From positions 310,001-374,000 of the forward strand of contig MCGE01000021.1 of the NCBI GenBank assembly GCA_002105175.1: 64,000 nucleotides of DNA. The letters run 5' to 3'. A program made the translations under genes and the position numbers. The first letter of the stretch is position 1. Each line of letters opens with the position of its first letter. This document shows positions 1-10,730 of this stretch, piece after piece. A model generated the notes under the pieces. The model was not told the origin of the DNA, did no database searches, and saw only the letters and a list, made by a program, of their open reading frames with translations. The stretch comes from Absidia repens. Taxonomy: Eukaryota; Mucoromycota; Mucoromycetes; Mucorales; Cunninghamellaceae.

Positions 1-1655
1 TGCCACTCTTCGTGAAATCAGCTTAAAGGTAAAGGAGAAAATATAGGTAGAAGCTCTCTTTTATAAATAAGCACCCGTGTCTTCCTTTCTTTCTTAGATT
101 CATGATGACCCCGAACTTGGTAATAGAGAATTCCACGCCTATGAATTATTAACCCGGTACCTCAAAGAGCAAGGATTCAACATTGTATATGGAGCTGCTG
201 GAATGAAAACAGCCTTTATTGCGGAATACACCAATGGCCCTGGACGAAGAGTCGGGTTCTGCAGTGAATATGATGCGTTGCCTGGGTAACCAAGGAGAGG
301 ACGGGTACACAATATGTATAGTAGACTAAGTATAGTTAACCAAGCCTCTTTCTTTTTGTATGCTTCATAGAGTTGGACATGGCTGTGGACATAATCTTAT
401 CGCTATTGCAGGACTTGCCTGTGCCATAGCAACGAAACGCTTATTGGAAGAAAACAAGATTCACGGTACTGTTGTCTTATTTGGCACACCTGCCGAAGAA
501 AGTACTAGTGGCAAAATCACATTTGTCAAATCTGGAGAAGTCAACAAGCGGGTGGACGTTGGTATGATGCTGGTAAAGTATATTTTGTGATGAATGCAAA
601 GCAGAAAATAATAAATCGTTTCTATATCGATTTATCATATCATTATTTGGAGTGTTAGCCCTAAGGTCAGAGGAAAATATAGGCATTTAACCACTTTTAT
701 TTTTATTTTTTGATAAAGCATCCTTTTGCAGAAGATGGACTATATGCTAATATGTTGGCTTTGGATACCTTGGAAGTTGAATTTTTTGGAAAACAAAGCC
801 ATGCCGGTATGGCTCCTTGGAATGGCATTAATGCAGTCGATGCCATCATGCAAGGTTTTGATAATATAGCCATGTTGAGACAACAAATTCTGCCTACTAA
901 CAGGTAAAAACCACAAAAAATGCTATTTATATCAACAAAAAAAGAAGATGCAATGACCTTCATTAATCTCTTTTCTTTTGGCGGGGAATAAAGAATGCAT
1001 GGCATTATCACTGATGGTGGAGAAGCAGTAAGTTTTCTCTGATTTAGTTTTAGTTTTTTTACGCTCATTCTCTTCCATTGTAGGCGAATGTGATACCAGC
1101 TCATTCTGCAGCACGCTTTTATGCAAGATCTGTCACGCGGGAGCAACTTGCCGATTTGAAAGCGAGAATGGAAAACTGTTTCAAAGCGGCAGCAAAGGCT
1201 ACTGGATGTACTTACAAGATGTCATGGGGTCCCAATGGTCCAGTGGAAGGTAAATAAAATAAATAAATAAATAAATAAAAATATTTTAGCAAGTGTCTCA
1301 CGATAATCGAGTAGACGTATTTATGAACACCACACTTGCGGAATATTACAAGGCTTTAATGGAAGAACAAGGCGTGAAATATCTTCCTCGTGCAGAAGAA
1401 GAACAAATCATCGGTGCCTCGACTGATATGGGTAACTTCAGCTATGCCGTCCCTTGTATTCATCCTGCGTATGGTATTGATACCACTGCAACAAACCATA
1501 CTAAAGAATTTGCTACCGCTGCATCCACATTGAAAGCGCACCAAAACACTCTTCGCGCTGCAAAATGCTTGTCTCTCACTGCTGCCCATGTATATCTTTC
1601 TGATACCTTCTATGAAGCTGCAGTAGTTGATTTTAAAAAAGGGAAGACCCAATGA
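1..1655 (+). CDS. M20-family amidohydrolase (PM20D2-like), 5' end outside window
   Basis: Joined exons <1-28, 98-285, 371-572, 719-903, 994-1027, 1084-1249 and 1294-1655 keep frame through to TGA. The product reads as a co-catalytic metallopeptidase of the M20 family: SEYDALPG with a metal-ligand-type Asp, then VGHGCGHNL with the His-rich motif, then a general-base region PAEES, then a dimerisation-domain segment KQSHAGMAPW. The order and spacing fit PM20D2/AbgB-like amidohydrolases that split N-acyl or dipeptide bonds, probably in the cytosol. The substrate cannot be told from sequence. The N-terminus lies left of the window. The gene converges on the hydrolase gene that ends at 1819. The acceptor of the last exon (1293/1294) is the least certain, but only that choice keeps frame. 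Confidence 0.88.
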
Positions 1656-1818
1656 AGCGGAAGAGCAATACCTGCCATACATACATGAAAAAATAAATAA
1701 TTCATAGTAGTGATTTCCTACGCTTTTTTTTTATCCTAAACATTATATATGTTCGGGCGAAACTGCAAATAATGTATTCCAAAGCATGATGACATGAATT
1801 TTATCTTTATTTTATTTT

Positions 1819-2898
1819 TTATATGATGAATTTTTGTAACGTGCACTGAAACAAACGAGGTTCAGTGGAGTAAATATCCATATGAAGCGATCGCTCGAAT
1901 TGAACGAATGTTGCGTTGTCAGGGTGAGTGTGCTGTGCAAGAGAATACAACTGTTTCATGTGTGATGGTGGCACAATTTCGTCCCGTTTCGAGGACAAAA
2001 ACAAAAGTCGTATCGAGGGTGGTAATGATCGAATTTTACGGTCGCTGTCCCAGTGATTCCAGAGGCAGTATTTTGCAATATATGGGTATGGACTGTAAGC
2101 TGGATAAAGGGCGCAAACCATATCGTAAATACTTGTGAATGTATTTTCAATAATGATGCCTTGAATATTGTATTTCTCCTTGTTTGTTGCGACAGTTGAC
2201 GCCAAATCAATGGCAACAGCACCTCCTAAAGAATGACCGTAAAGATATAGTGGTCTGTTAGGTCCATACTTTCTTTGTATTTTATCCAAAATTGCCTTGG
2301 CATCTCGTTTTAGGCCTGATTCAGTTGCATATCCATTGCTATTCCCATATTGACGATACCCGATTCCGATGATAGTCATATTAGGTACTGCACTAAGAGC
2401 GGTCTTAAAAAGGCCAAATCGATCTGACATGTTTCCTGCATTTCCTTGAAAATAGACCATAATAGGGTCCGATCTTTCCAACCCTGCGTGTATGAATGTT
2501 GCGGAGGCTGACTGGGCAGATTTTTTGCTGACAATGAAACCGTGAAGCCGTTTCCTGTCCTCAGTTAAAATGGTCTCCTCATGTATCTCTAGTGATGAAG
2601 GAATCAGTTTCTTAAAATTTTCATTGTGCCGTGATCCAGGTGGAAGATATCCCATATAGATCAACTGGTTTTGGAAAGCGATAAGCATGATACACTACAC
2701 TCAAAATCAGAAGACTGTAAATATATATTTTTAAAAATTACAAGTCCTTGTAATATTTACTTTGTAGGTGTACAGTCCCAAGGGAACGCCTGCGACTACC
2801 AGGAAAGTTGTTACCATGGTTGATAACGGTCTTGTTTTCCTGTGGTGCTTTAAAAGAGGTATTGCTGGTCTGTTTATTGCAACAACCTTATGGAACAT
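1819..2898 (-). CDS. alpha/beta hydrolase, BEM46/ABHD13 family
   Basis: Two exons (2898-2761 and 2694-1819) give 337 aa. Exon 1 holds a short basic N-terminus and a membrane segment at about residues 28-45. Exon 2 is an alpha/beta-hydrolase fold with an oxyanion region (YFQGNAGNM), nucleophile elbow GHSLGG (Ser201), acid Asp284 in KRDEIVPPSH, and His317 in SLHMDIY. This architecture matches fungal Bem46 and animal ABHD13, membrane-anchored serine hydrolases at the ER or plasma membrane with no settled substrate. I chose the upstream ATG at 2898 because it adds the membrane anchor and the splice joins AAA to TGT in phase 0; an internal ATG at residue 28 is an alternative start. It is divergent with the DUF202 gene at 3069. 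Confidence 0.88.
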
Positions 2899-3068
2899 AA
2901 TACTGGTGGTCGAAGTAAGCAGCGTTTGCTTTTTAAAAACAAAAAACAGCTAGGTTGATAGTTGGGCAGGAGAAGCCACTCCGCTATTTTAGGGTTTCAA
3001 AGAAAATTCAAGTGACCTCCCCTATTTTCCACGCTAATTACTTTTTTCTCAACATATACAATACAACT
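2899..3068. promoter_or_regulatory. shared divergent promoter region
   Basis: Only 170 bp separate the start codon of the BEM46-type gene (minus, 2898) from that of the DUF202 gene (plus, 3069). Both promoters and 5' UTRs must lie here or overlap the opposite gene. No clear TATA box is visible. The call rests on gene geometry. Confidence 0.45.
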
Positions 3069-3543
3069 ATGAAGCATAAGCAGGTGGAGTTAGTACGGGG
3101 ACACCGTAGAGAATCTGTTCTCCTTACCGAATCAGAACTTCAAGATCTTCGGGGTAAGAGGAAAACATAACATATACATAGTACACATCACACAAGCGTC
3201 TTTTGACCAGTCTATTGTTCCTCATTCCTTTTTTTTTTTTTTTTTTTTTTTTTTAGCACGCCAACGAACCTTTGAAGGTGCTTATTGGAGAACGTCGCTA
3301 GCGGCTTTCTCAACAGGACTTTTGATATTAAAAATATTTACGAGAGAGTTTTATAAAATTGGGATTACTTTCTTTGTGTTTGGTTTGGCCTTACTGGCCA
3401 TTGCTCTTTGGCGACGACGAACAGCAGGAGATGTGTTTGACTTATCAATACCGTTTCGTACAAGTGGAAACTGGGTTCTCTTGACCACTGTGGCAACGTT
3501 AGCAACGTACATTGTTCTCTTCGTATTATTGCTCAATTTATGA
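3069..3543 (+). CDS. DUF202-domain small membrane protein
   Basis: Two exons (3069-3153 and 3257-3543) give 123 aa. After a charged 30-residue N-terminus comes ARQRTFEGAYWRTSLAAL, which resembles the ARTFLAWIRTSLAL signature of DUF202/YidH-type membrane proteins. Hydrophobic segments lie at about residues 39-54, 60-77 and 100-121, so three membrane passes are expected. The same fold occurs as the membrane module of vacuolar VTC proteins, but no SPX or catalytic domain is present here. The function is unknown; it is probably an endomembrane protein. The intron is phase 1 and ends in a poly-T run of about 25 nt before its AG. Confidence 0.8.
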
Positions 3544-5266
3544 ACAAGAAAAATGCACCTTTCTTATTACAAGTTGCAAGAACCAAACTATTTAGTTGTT
3601 TCTTATGCATCACATCTATCATATACCAACCAGCTCTGTATATCAATAAATGATTATGTATAAAATAAAGAAATTTTTGATATCTTATTATATTGTTTAT
3701 GTTGCAAAGTATGATCTCTTTCGTTGAAAAAATCTGCATTCCCTATTTCTAAAACTAGGGCCTGCACTTCTTTCAACTCTTCTAATTGCCTTCTAGAAGT
3801 TCTACATTGCGTGACGATAAAAAAGTAAAGTAATAGCAATTTATTTCAATATAATAGCTATTCTACATACTAATAAAACTATCAATACTGTATCTAATCT
3901 ACGGGGTATATGCCATATTGAGCCGACCCCGTAAGTTATTTGAAGCATAGGTATATAGAAATCACTGAGCAAAAATAAAACTACCAATTACAACGTAGAT
4001 TCCACCAGCGAGCCGCCCAATTCATTCCAGAATCGCTGTCTGACCGCTTGAGCCCAATGACTTGTCGCTATTCCACACCAGAAACATGCTGACTACATCT
4101 TAGATCCAAAACGAAAGGATTTTCCAATGTCCTTTGACAAAACGGTCTAAATCTAAAAATCAAAATCCCACTTCATGATCACCAGACCCTTGGAGGCCAT
4201 TGTGAAAAGGAAAGGGAAAAAATTAGAAAGCATGACCTTAAAGATTAGATTGAAATTCCGCGTTTTGGTCAGATCTTCTTTTTTTTTTTTTTTGGCAGTG
4301 AGATAAAAATTGGCTGGCTTACCAACATAAACAGTACCTCAGAGTGCCATTCTTCATCTTCCAAAAGAAAAAATATATGTAGAGGTGGTAATAAAATGGT
4401 CTTTATTAAAGAAAGTTGGAGCATAACAATTTTTAACTACGCACTGAAGTAAGTTCGTCTGTATATGATTATCGGTCTTCTATAACTACAAGATGTAACA
4501 AGTACTTTTTCAAATGACTGTGATTGTGAGTGATTTAATTAGAGTATGTTTCCCTTGTTGGTGGCGACTGTTAATATCCAGGCTCTAACCAAGAAACCCT
4601 ATATCGTGTAAACGATATGGACACAATGAACCCTGGTTACTATTTATTATGTAATCAACCACATGATCCTACACCGCTTTCACAAAAGCAACTTCTGGCA
4701 GGTAACCCTCAAAATCGCTAAAACCGATATTAAGCTCGAAGAAGTATGGGATACAATCACCTTCCGATGTATGGTCTCCCAGTACAAACTGATCATACTC
4801 GGTGATATTCTACTAGTCATATGGCAACATCACTGGCTATGCTATATCCACAAGATTTCATGACTCCATACGCTGACTTCAGGAAACCAATTTAGAATAG
4901 GAACATTTGACCAATAGTAGCATCGTTTTTAATTTAAATTTTTTTATACAAAAAAAAAAAAAAATTAATTTAAATTTTATTTGGCTCGCAGGTCGTGACT
5001 CTAGAATCACAAACCTCAATAAAATGATCTTTTTTACACATAAAAAAAATTATCCCCATTGATTCTAGTTGGAATACATAGATCTTTTGACCCGAATGAT
5101 ATATATATATATTCGTATAAATGAATGAAATAAATATCACCTTTTACACATTACTTGTTTTGACTGTGACCCCCTAAAAAAGGATTGTGACAAGAGGTGC
5201 GAAATCCAACTCTGGAATGATTGTATCATAATGATTTTTTTATTTATTTATTTATTAATTCTATGC
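3544..5266. other. AT-rich intergenic stretch
   Basis: No intact gene is seen. The stretch holds 3' UTRs, homopolymer runs (4282-4295, 4950-4965), an ATTTAAATT-rich inverted pair around the poly-A at 4937-4978, a short AT dinucleotide run near 5101, and a possible degraded transporter C-terminus at 3962-4100. It lies where the missing end of the symplekin gene would be expected. Confidence 0.5.
3962..4100 (-). pseudogene. possible degraded membrane-transporter C-terminus
   Basis: On the minus strand one frame reads HWAQAVRQRFWNELG and the next frame continues IGRLAGGIYVVIGSFIFAQ followed by a stop. Joined by a one-base shift they resemble the end of a LysE/RhtB-type exporter (basic R-x-R-F-x-x-x-L stretch, then a terminal hydrophobic helix). 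Stops and frame changes lie upstream, so any gene here is dead. This rests on pattern impression only. Confidence 0.2.
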
Positions 5267-8200
5267 TTAAATTTGATTTGTAAATATAGGCAGCATGAAT
5301 TTGGCACGCAAACCCTTTCTAACGTAAATATCTCTTACAAGTGCTCGTAGAATAGGTGTTGTAGGTGCTAAATGAAAAATTAAAAAAGGGTTAGTTTCGT
5401 AGCATATTTTTTAAGAAAACAAAACCATATTGTCTTTTACCTGTATCGCATAAAATTTTCAATATTCTAAGAATTAATGTTTCACTGCCAGGCTGGTAAT
5501 CCTTAATCAAATCAATAAGTGTATCTGAGCCGATGCCAAGAGTTGTGATTAAATTGTAGATGTGTTGACGAATAAAGCGCTGGACTTGCTGGTCTGCCTT
5601 GATATAAACTGGGAATAGACTATTCAGGAGGGGAAAAAATTAATTCGGGTTCGACAGTGTATATGAAAAATCCATGCTGGTTTCTCTTTTTTCTTTCTTT
5701 TTAAGAGTATACTTACTCCACCAATAAACCTTGGTTTTTGGTACATAATGCAAAAAACAAATCTGTATGTCGCACCACATCTTGTTCCGCCCATACTGAC
5801 GCTAATGGTTCTGAAGCTTCGTCGTCATCTTTCTTGTCGACTTGGTTATTTACGGGTTCGTCGTCTGTCATCAAGGTTGCATCTTTCGTAGAAGGCGAGA
5901 TGTTAACAGAAGATTCTTTCTCATGTGGCGATAAGGGAGGACTTGACAATAATAGCTGTAACGAGTTGATGGCGTGGCGTTCGACTTGAGTGGAGATTGG
6001 GTGAAATGGAACCCATCGTTTTACAGCGGTGATAGCCGTTGACCGACTTTTGATATCAGGATCAGTACATAGTGTTAACAAAATAGAGAGGCATCTTGCA
6101 CGAACAGTAGGTCGTTGGGCTGCCAGGTCACGTAATGTCGCTACACACATGACAAACCGATTAGTTTGTTGTTCTTGCATCACATCGTATATTTTCTCGA
6201 TCACAGCTTCATTGAGAGAGGGTGCAGCAAGCAGTAACTTGGTCAGGGTCTTTTCTTTGGGATTTGTCAAAGCGGTGATTCCTCCCTCTAACAAACGCAA
6301 CAGCCAATCATTGTATGTATGTTTTCGGCGTTCATTCGGTGACAAAGTGTCGATTTGAAGATGTTGGCGTGTGCATTGCATATCGTAATATCGTTCCTCG
6401 TATAGCCATGCTAATGCAAGGTCGTATCTACGTTATCAGGGAGGAGGAGACATCAATGTCAACATGTGAATCGAATGAGATGAAATTTTCTTATTTACCT
6501 ATTAGGGAAATCCTCCAATATAAATTTCAATAGAGATTCTTTCATTGCATCAGATTCTTGCTTCTCAAAGTTGTCGCTGTCAACACTATGAGATTTTTGG
6601 TCAGGATTTTGATCGGATAAAGATGGGTGTTGGCGGAGTGGCGATTCCTTCGTTTGAGCCAGTCCATTAGTTGTTCCAATAGTGAATAGTTTTGATATAA
6701 GAGACGCCCAAAACATTTTGGCGGTGGAATCCCAAGTGGGAAGGCGAGGAATAGAGGAAGTATTTTGTGGTGATGAACGCTTTGCAGAAATGGTAGCATT
6801 ATTGACAGTGGAAGCCTGGTGATTCGGTTGATGAGCAAAATAGTTGGCATCTAGCAAACGATGCATTGACATCTTCAACAACTCCAATCGCTGACCATCA
6901 GGTATCGATTGAAGATCTGCCAAATTGTATGGTTGCATTTTAAGAGCTTGATGGGCCCGTTCTTCGACACTTGCTAACGATGGTGGACGTGCACCAGTTG
7001 AATTCATCATAGCTTTGCTTAATTCGAGATCAGCGTCAGAGAGAGTAGCAGACGATGGTTCATTTTTCACAAATGGCGGTAATAATTGTTTCGCATTTTG
7101 TTCTACTTCTGCAGGTGCCGTCGAAATTGTTGATGTTGTAAATGAAGGTGGTTGTTGCGTACTAACAGTTGATGGTCGAAACATCGATTCTGGGAGCTAA
7201 CGGTAACGAATGTACAGAAATGTTAGATACATGCTATTTTTCTTTAGATAAATAATTTCTAGTTACCAATTTGAATCGTTCATTCAGTGTATCAACAGAT
7301 AGATTTTGTAAAACGGCTACACAAAGATTTACTACTACATTCAAAGGTATTGATGAGATATCCATATTCGAATCTTCACTTCGAGTAGGCAAAGAAGGTG
7401 CATAGCTTGACATTTGTGGAAATGTTGTGTCAGTGGTCTTCGCCTTCTTTTCGCTACGTTCAGTATCGCCTTCCGATACCTGACCTCGTTTTCGCCTCAT
7501 TTCGTCATGACGATCGTGACCACTTCGGGATGGGCGTATTTGTAGTGTTGATGGATTGCCGCCAACAGCAGTGAAAGCATTCGCCAACTCTGATCTAAAA
7601 GCTGATAGGCGGTTCGTTCTAAAACGTATGCCATAAGTCATTATCAATTATTACTTTTCGCTCTTTGGTCTGATGTCATACCTAGTCATAGTGATAAATG
7701 CTAACTTGATAGACTTTTCAATGTTCCTGAGATCAGTCGATTCTAAATGTACAGGTTTGTTCTTGCTCCATGCTACAAGTGCTCCAATAACCGCCCGTGT
7801 AAACTGTGGTCGACGTTTTGCAAGCTGTGTAAGGCAACTAATGATTGCAGTAATCACTGTGGAATTTCTATAAAAAGATAGTTATTATATACAACACTTG
7901 TATGCACTCTCTCCGTATCTATATACAGATAGCTTACTCATTTTTGTCACCGATCCGATCCAGTAAAACATCCACCATACGGAGACCTTCTCGCTCCATG
8001 TTCGGTACATTCATCAATTTATGAGCAGGTCTTATGAAATTCAGGGAGAATATATCCTATTTTCCCTCCACGAGCAATTTTTTTTTGTGAGGACAATCTA
8101 TTGTTTCGCTATTTTCTACGGTAACAAAGTAACATACCTTTGTATCTTCGTGCTTTTTTTCTTTTTTTGATTCTAGTAGGATCAGTAGCTGGAGGCATTT

Positions 8201-8581
8201 GAAAGCATAGAGGCGAACTCCAGTATTGGCATGATGGATCCAAGTTTCTTGAAGAGTTTGAAGTAATTGTTCGGTATTCGACCACATTTGTGTTTCCGTT
8301 TCGTTCTTACATCTGCAAGAAAATCGAGCAAAGGCATTGTTAGTAAAAGAACAACGAAAAATCCATTCCCAATATTACATCGTCAAGAAAACTGGTGGTA
8401 AGACAATGGTGAACGCACGTATGACCTTTTTCAAAAGTTCAATATTGTTGCTGTTTATTGCTTCCCCATTCAAACAAACTAACGCCTCTAAGAACCCATT
8501 GGTAGCGTAAGAGGAAGCGAGTTGGGGATGCTCCACAATCTGCTGCTCAAAGCAATTCAATCGCTCTTGATAATCATTCAT
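5267..8581 (-). CDS. symplekin/Pta1 homologue, C-terminally short
   Basis: Nine exons (8581-8379, 8312-8138, 8056-7938, 7867-7682, 7618-7267, 7196-6499, 6427-5717, 5619-5441, 5367-5267) join in frame to 907 aa. Symplekin scaffolds the cleavage and polyadenylation factor that makes mRNA 3' ends. The N-terminal HEAT-like domain is clear (IISCLTQLAKRRPQF, then IEKSIKLAF), followed by a disordered basic stretch with KKAK and a helical C-terminal half (DLALAWLYEERYYD; LGIGSDTLIDLIKDY). The final exon reads VRKGLRAKFMLPIFTNQI and stops. In homologues the corresponding 'R-F-L-I-P-hydrophobic' block opens the conserved C-terminal domain, so this model ends where that domain should begin. No GT donor or continuing exon was found to 3545. 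It could be a truncated allele, a pseudogene or a misassembly. Confidence 0.85.
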
Positions 8582-8774
8582 TTGCTATGTAGAACAAGGC
8601 AAGAAAACAATCTGACAAAGCGCGCGGTTCTTTTTTTCATCCTATGTGTACAGAGCGCCACACAACCGCACTGCGTGACACAAATTGGTTCGAAAAAGAG
8701 ATCAACTGTGACTGCTCCAGAACCTAGAACCTAGTCACACTCTATTCTAAGCATTATCTTCTAATAAATCCGAT

Positions 8775-8891
8775 CTACAGGAGGCTATCATTGCTCTTCG
8801 AACTGGCAACGTAGGTATCATTTGGAAAGTGTTGACCTTTCATGCACTTGAGGGAACGTAGCGCACGGATGGCTTGCCTGTTCGTACTCAT
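8775..8891 (-). CDS. small unrecognised ORF beside the palindrome
   Basis: An ATG-started 38-codon frame begins MSTNRQAIRALRSLKCMKGQ and ends SKSNDSLL. It starts 28 bp from the left arm of the large palindrome and lies upstream of the symplekin gene. The composition looks protein-like, but no family is recognised and no further exon was found. It may be chance. Confidence 0.15.
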   Translation of the reverse strand: MSTNRQAIRALRSLKCMKGQHFPNDTYVASSKSNDSLL

Positions 8892-8918
8892 TTTTTGAAG
8901 GACCGTAGCGAGACAAAA

Positions 8919-9472
8919 GGTCACGTGACAAAAATCCCTTCTCAATACAAAAAAAAAGTGCCTTCTGTAGTTCTTAAGAAAGGAAAATAATTTATCCAAA
9001 TTGAATATCCGCTGGAAGTGTAAAACCCTTTTTTTGCAAGTCATGTGACTACAAAATTATATTATTTTACAATTATGGAAATTTAAATAGCAAATAATTA
9101 CTACAATTGAATTACATAAAAGTAAAAATATAAGCGCAAATTTCCATTTCGGGATATTGGAAAGTTGGGTAACATACTTTATATAGTATTTGGTAAATGA
9201 GTTGCTTTCTCGAGTATGTTACCTAACTTTCCAATATCCCGAAATGGAAATTTGCGCTTATATTTTTACTTTTATGTAATTCAATTGTAGTAATTATTTG
9301 CTATTTAAATTTCCATAATTGTAAAATAATATAATTTTGTAGTCACATGACTTGCAAAAAAAGGGTTTTACACTTCCAGCGGATATTCAATTTGGATAAA
9401 TTATTTTCCTTTCTTAAGAACTACAGAAGGCACTTTTTTTTTGCATTGAGAAGGGATTTTTGTCACGTGACC
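8919..9472. repeat. 554-bp near-perfect palindrome (260-bp arms, 34-bp spacer)
   Basis: Bases 8919-9178 are the reverse complement of 9213-9472 with no gaps and about two visible mismatches, around a 34-bp centre (9179-9212). The outer tips carry GGTCACGTGAC, itself a CACGTG palindrome. No ORF crosses it with coding character and no clear target-site duplication flanks it. It could be a foldback/MITE-like element or a recent inverted duplication. Transcribed, it would give a very long hairpin RNA. Confidence 0.95.
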
Positions 9473-9586
9473 CTTTGGATCAGTGAGTACTAGAATAAAA
9501 AAAAAGATGATGATTTTTTTTTTTGTATAGAATTAGACTTACTCTCAATGTACTACAAAAACATTTGAGTTAGTTTTTTTGTCCTG

Positions 9587-9736
9587 TAGTCATAGTCTCC
9601 TAATTTAGAATTACAGTCGAGAAAGTTAGGTTGGGTCAGGTTAGTTGAAAATGGGTAGTGTCCAAATTTAGGGTTGTAGCGGACCTTGTCCACACCCGGA
9701 TTTTCAATAAAACAGTCATTTCATACAAAAAAAAAA
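9587..9736 (+). mobile_element. LINE 3'-end fragment
   Basis: The tail at 9664-9736 (GGGTTGTAGCGGACCTTGTC, ending ATACAAAAAAAAAA) matches the 3' end of the LINE remnant that finishes at 11580. An upstream piece, GTAGTCATAGTCTCCTAAT at 9587, matches the same region of that copy. The two parts are separated by about 55 bp of other sequence, so this may be two nested short insertions. Confidence 0.6.
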
Positions 9737-10082
9737 TATGGGCCAAACTCCGCGAAAATGGGTCAACCAGCTTTAAGATAGCTGTTAACATCGTTTTGGT
9801 TTTGACTATGACATAGCATCCTATTATAAATAAATAAAAATATTTCCCCCCCAAGAACAGATCCTGTCAAGGATAATTGGAAAATACAGACATCGCGATC
9901 GGACATGTACAATGTGCTCTATGCCAAACCAAGAATCCTACGGATATGGCTGCATCCCCAATATCTATGGCACATCCATCCTCCGAATGGGTAAGATGAA
10001 AACATTTTATACGAATATATTCAATATCTTTTTTTTTTTAGACAATAAGAACCGGCGGTTCAGGCACCAGGTGTAAACTCGA

Positions 10083-10304
10083 CTACGGACGTTTTAACTG
10101 CAACAACTTTAATATACGCTTTTGGAGCTGGAATTACCGCGGCTGCTGGCACCAGACTTGCCCTCCAATTGATCCTCGTTAAGGGATTTAAATTGTACTC
10201 ATTCCAATTGCTAGGCAAAAATGCCCAGCATTGTTATTTATTGTCACTACCTCCCCGAATTGGGATTGGGTAATTTGCGCGCCTGCTGCCTTCCTTGGAT
10301 ATGT
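10083..10304 (-). rRNA. 18S rRNA gene fragment, inverted and truncated
   Basis: Read on the minus strand the segment carries universal small-subunit rRNA sequence: a piece like AAGGCAGCAGGCGCGCAAAT, then TGCCAGCAGCCGCGGTAATT, then AAAGTTGTTGCAGTTAAAAC running into CGTCCGTAGTC. This corresponds to about 220 nt of 18S from the region before the 530 loop to the edge of V4. Similarity fades after 10304. Some positions differ from consensus, so it is an old fragment, not a working gene. Sequence to about 10045 might continue into V4 but cannot be assigned by eye. Confidence 0.9.
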
Positions 10305-10730
10305 TGCTGAATCTATTTGCGAACTCCTACCAAAACATCAAGCATTTATTCGCAATCTTAAGTCAAGTGGATTTACTGTTGTGGGATATGCAAGAAAATC
10401 GCTGGGAACGGAGGACATTGCTACGAGACTACGATTATTACAAAAAATGGTCGACAGGTTATTCAAAGTTTCGCTTACCGACAAAGCGTTTGTATCATAT
10501 TCCACCAACGCAGCCGATCCTATAACCTCAAGGGATTCCCATACAGAAAGCGAACATATATTGCAAATGCACAACGTTGAAGGAAATACGCAAGGTAATA
10601 TGGAGATAATACTGTTTAGGATTATGTGGATATTAACACTGTATTGTGCCTGATTAATTTATAATCTTGAACTAGATCTGATAGACTTTATACGCGGAAC
10701 CGACAATATTTATAAATGGATCAAGGACCC
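10305..10730 (+). pseudogene. fragment of a Mucorales 'GYARKS' protein family
   Basis: The frame continues without a stop from the antisense 18S piece into SGFTVVGYARKSLGTEDIAT, then RLRLLQKMVDRLF and FVSYSTNAADPITSRD. A possible intron starts at a GTAATA near 10590 and ends before 10676, followed by DLIDFIRGTDNI. From memory, Mucorales genomes hold many uncharacterised proteins with this layout. The VGYARKS start recalls the N-terminal strand of serine recombinases, but the catalytic serine context and DNA-binding domain are not evident. The copy has no ATG of its own, and its C-terminal half is replaced by LINE sequence. Confidence 0.5.

Noticed and set aside
4663..4863. 66-codon ORF in the symplekin downstream region
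   Set aside because: Tested as a possible missing C-terminus, but it is on the wrong strand and shows no motif.
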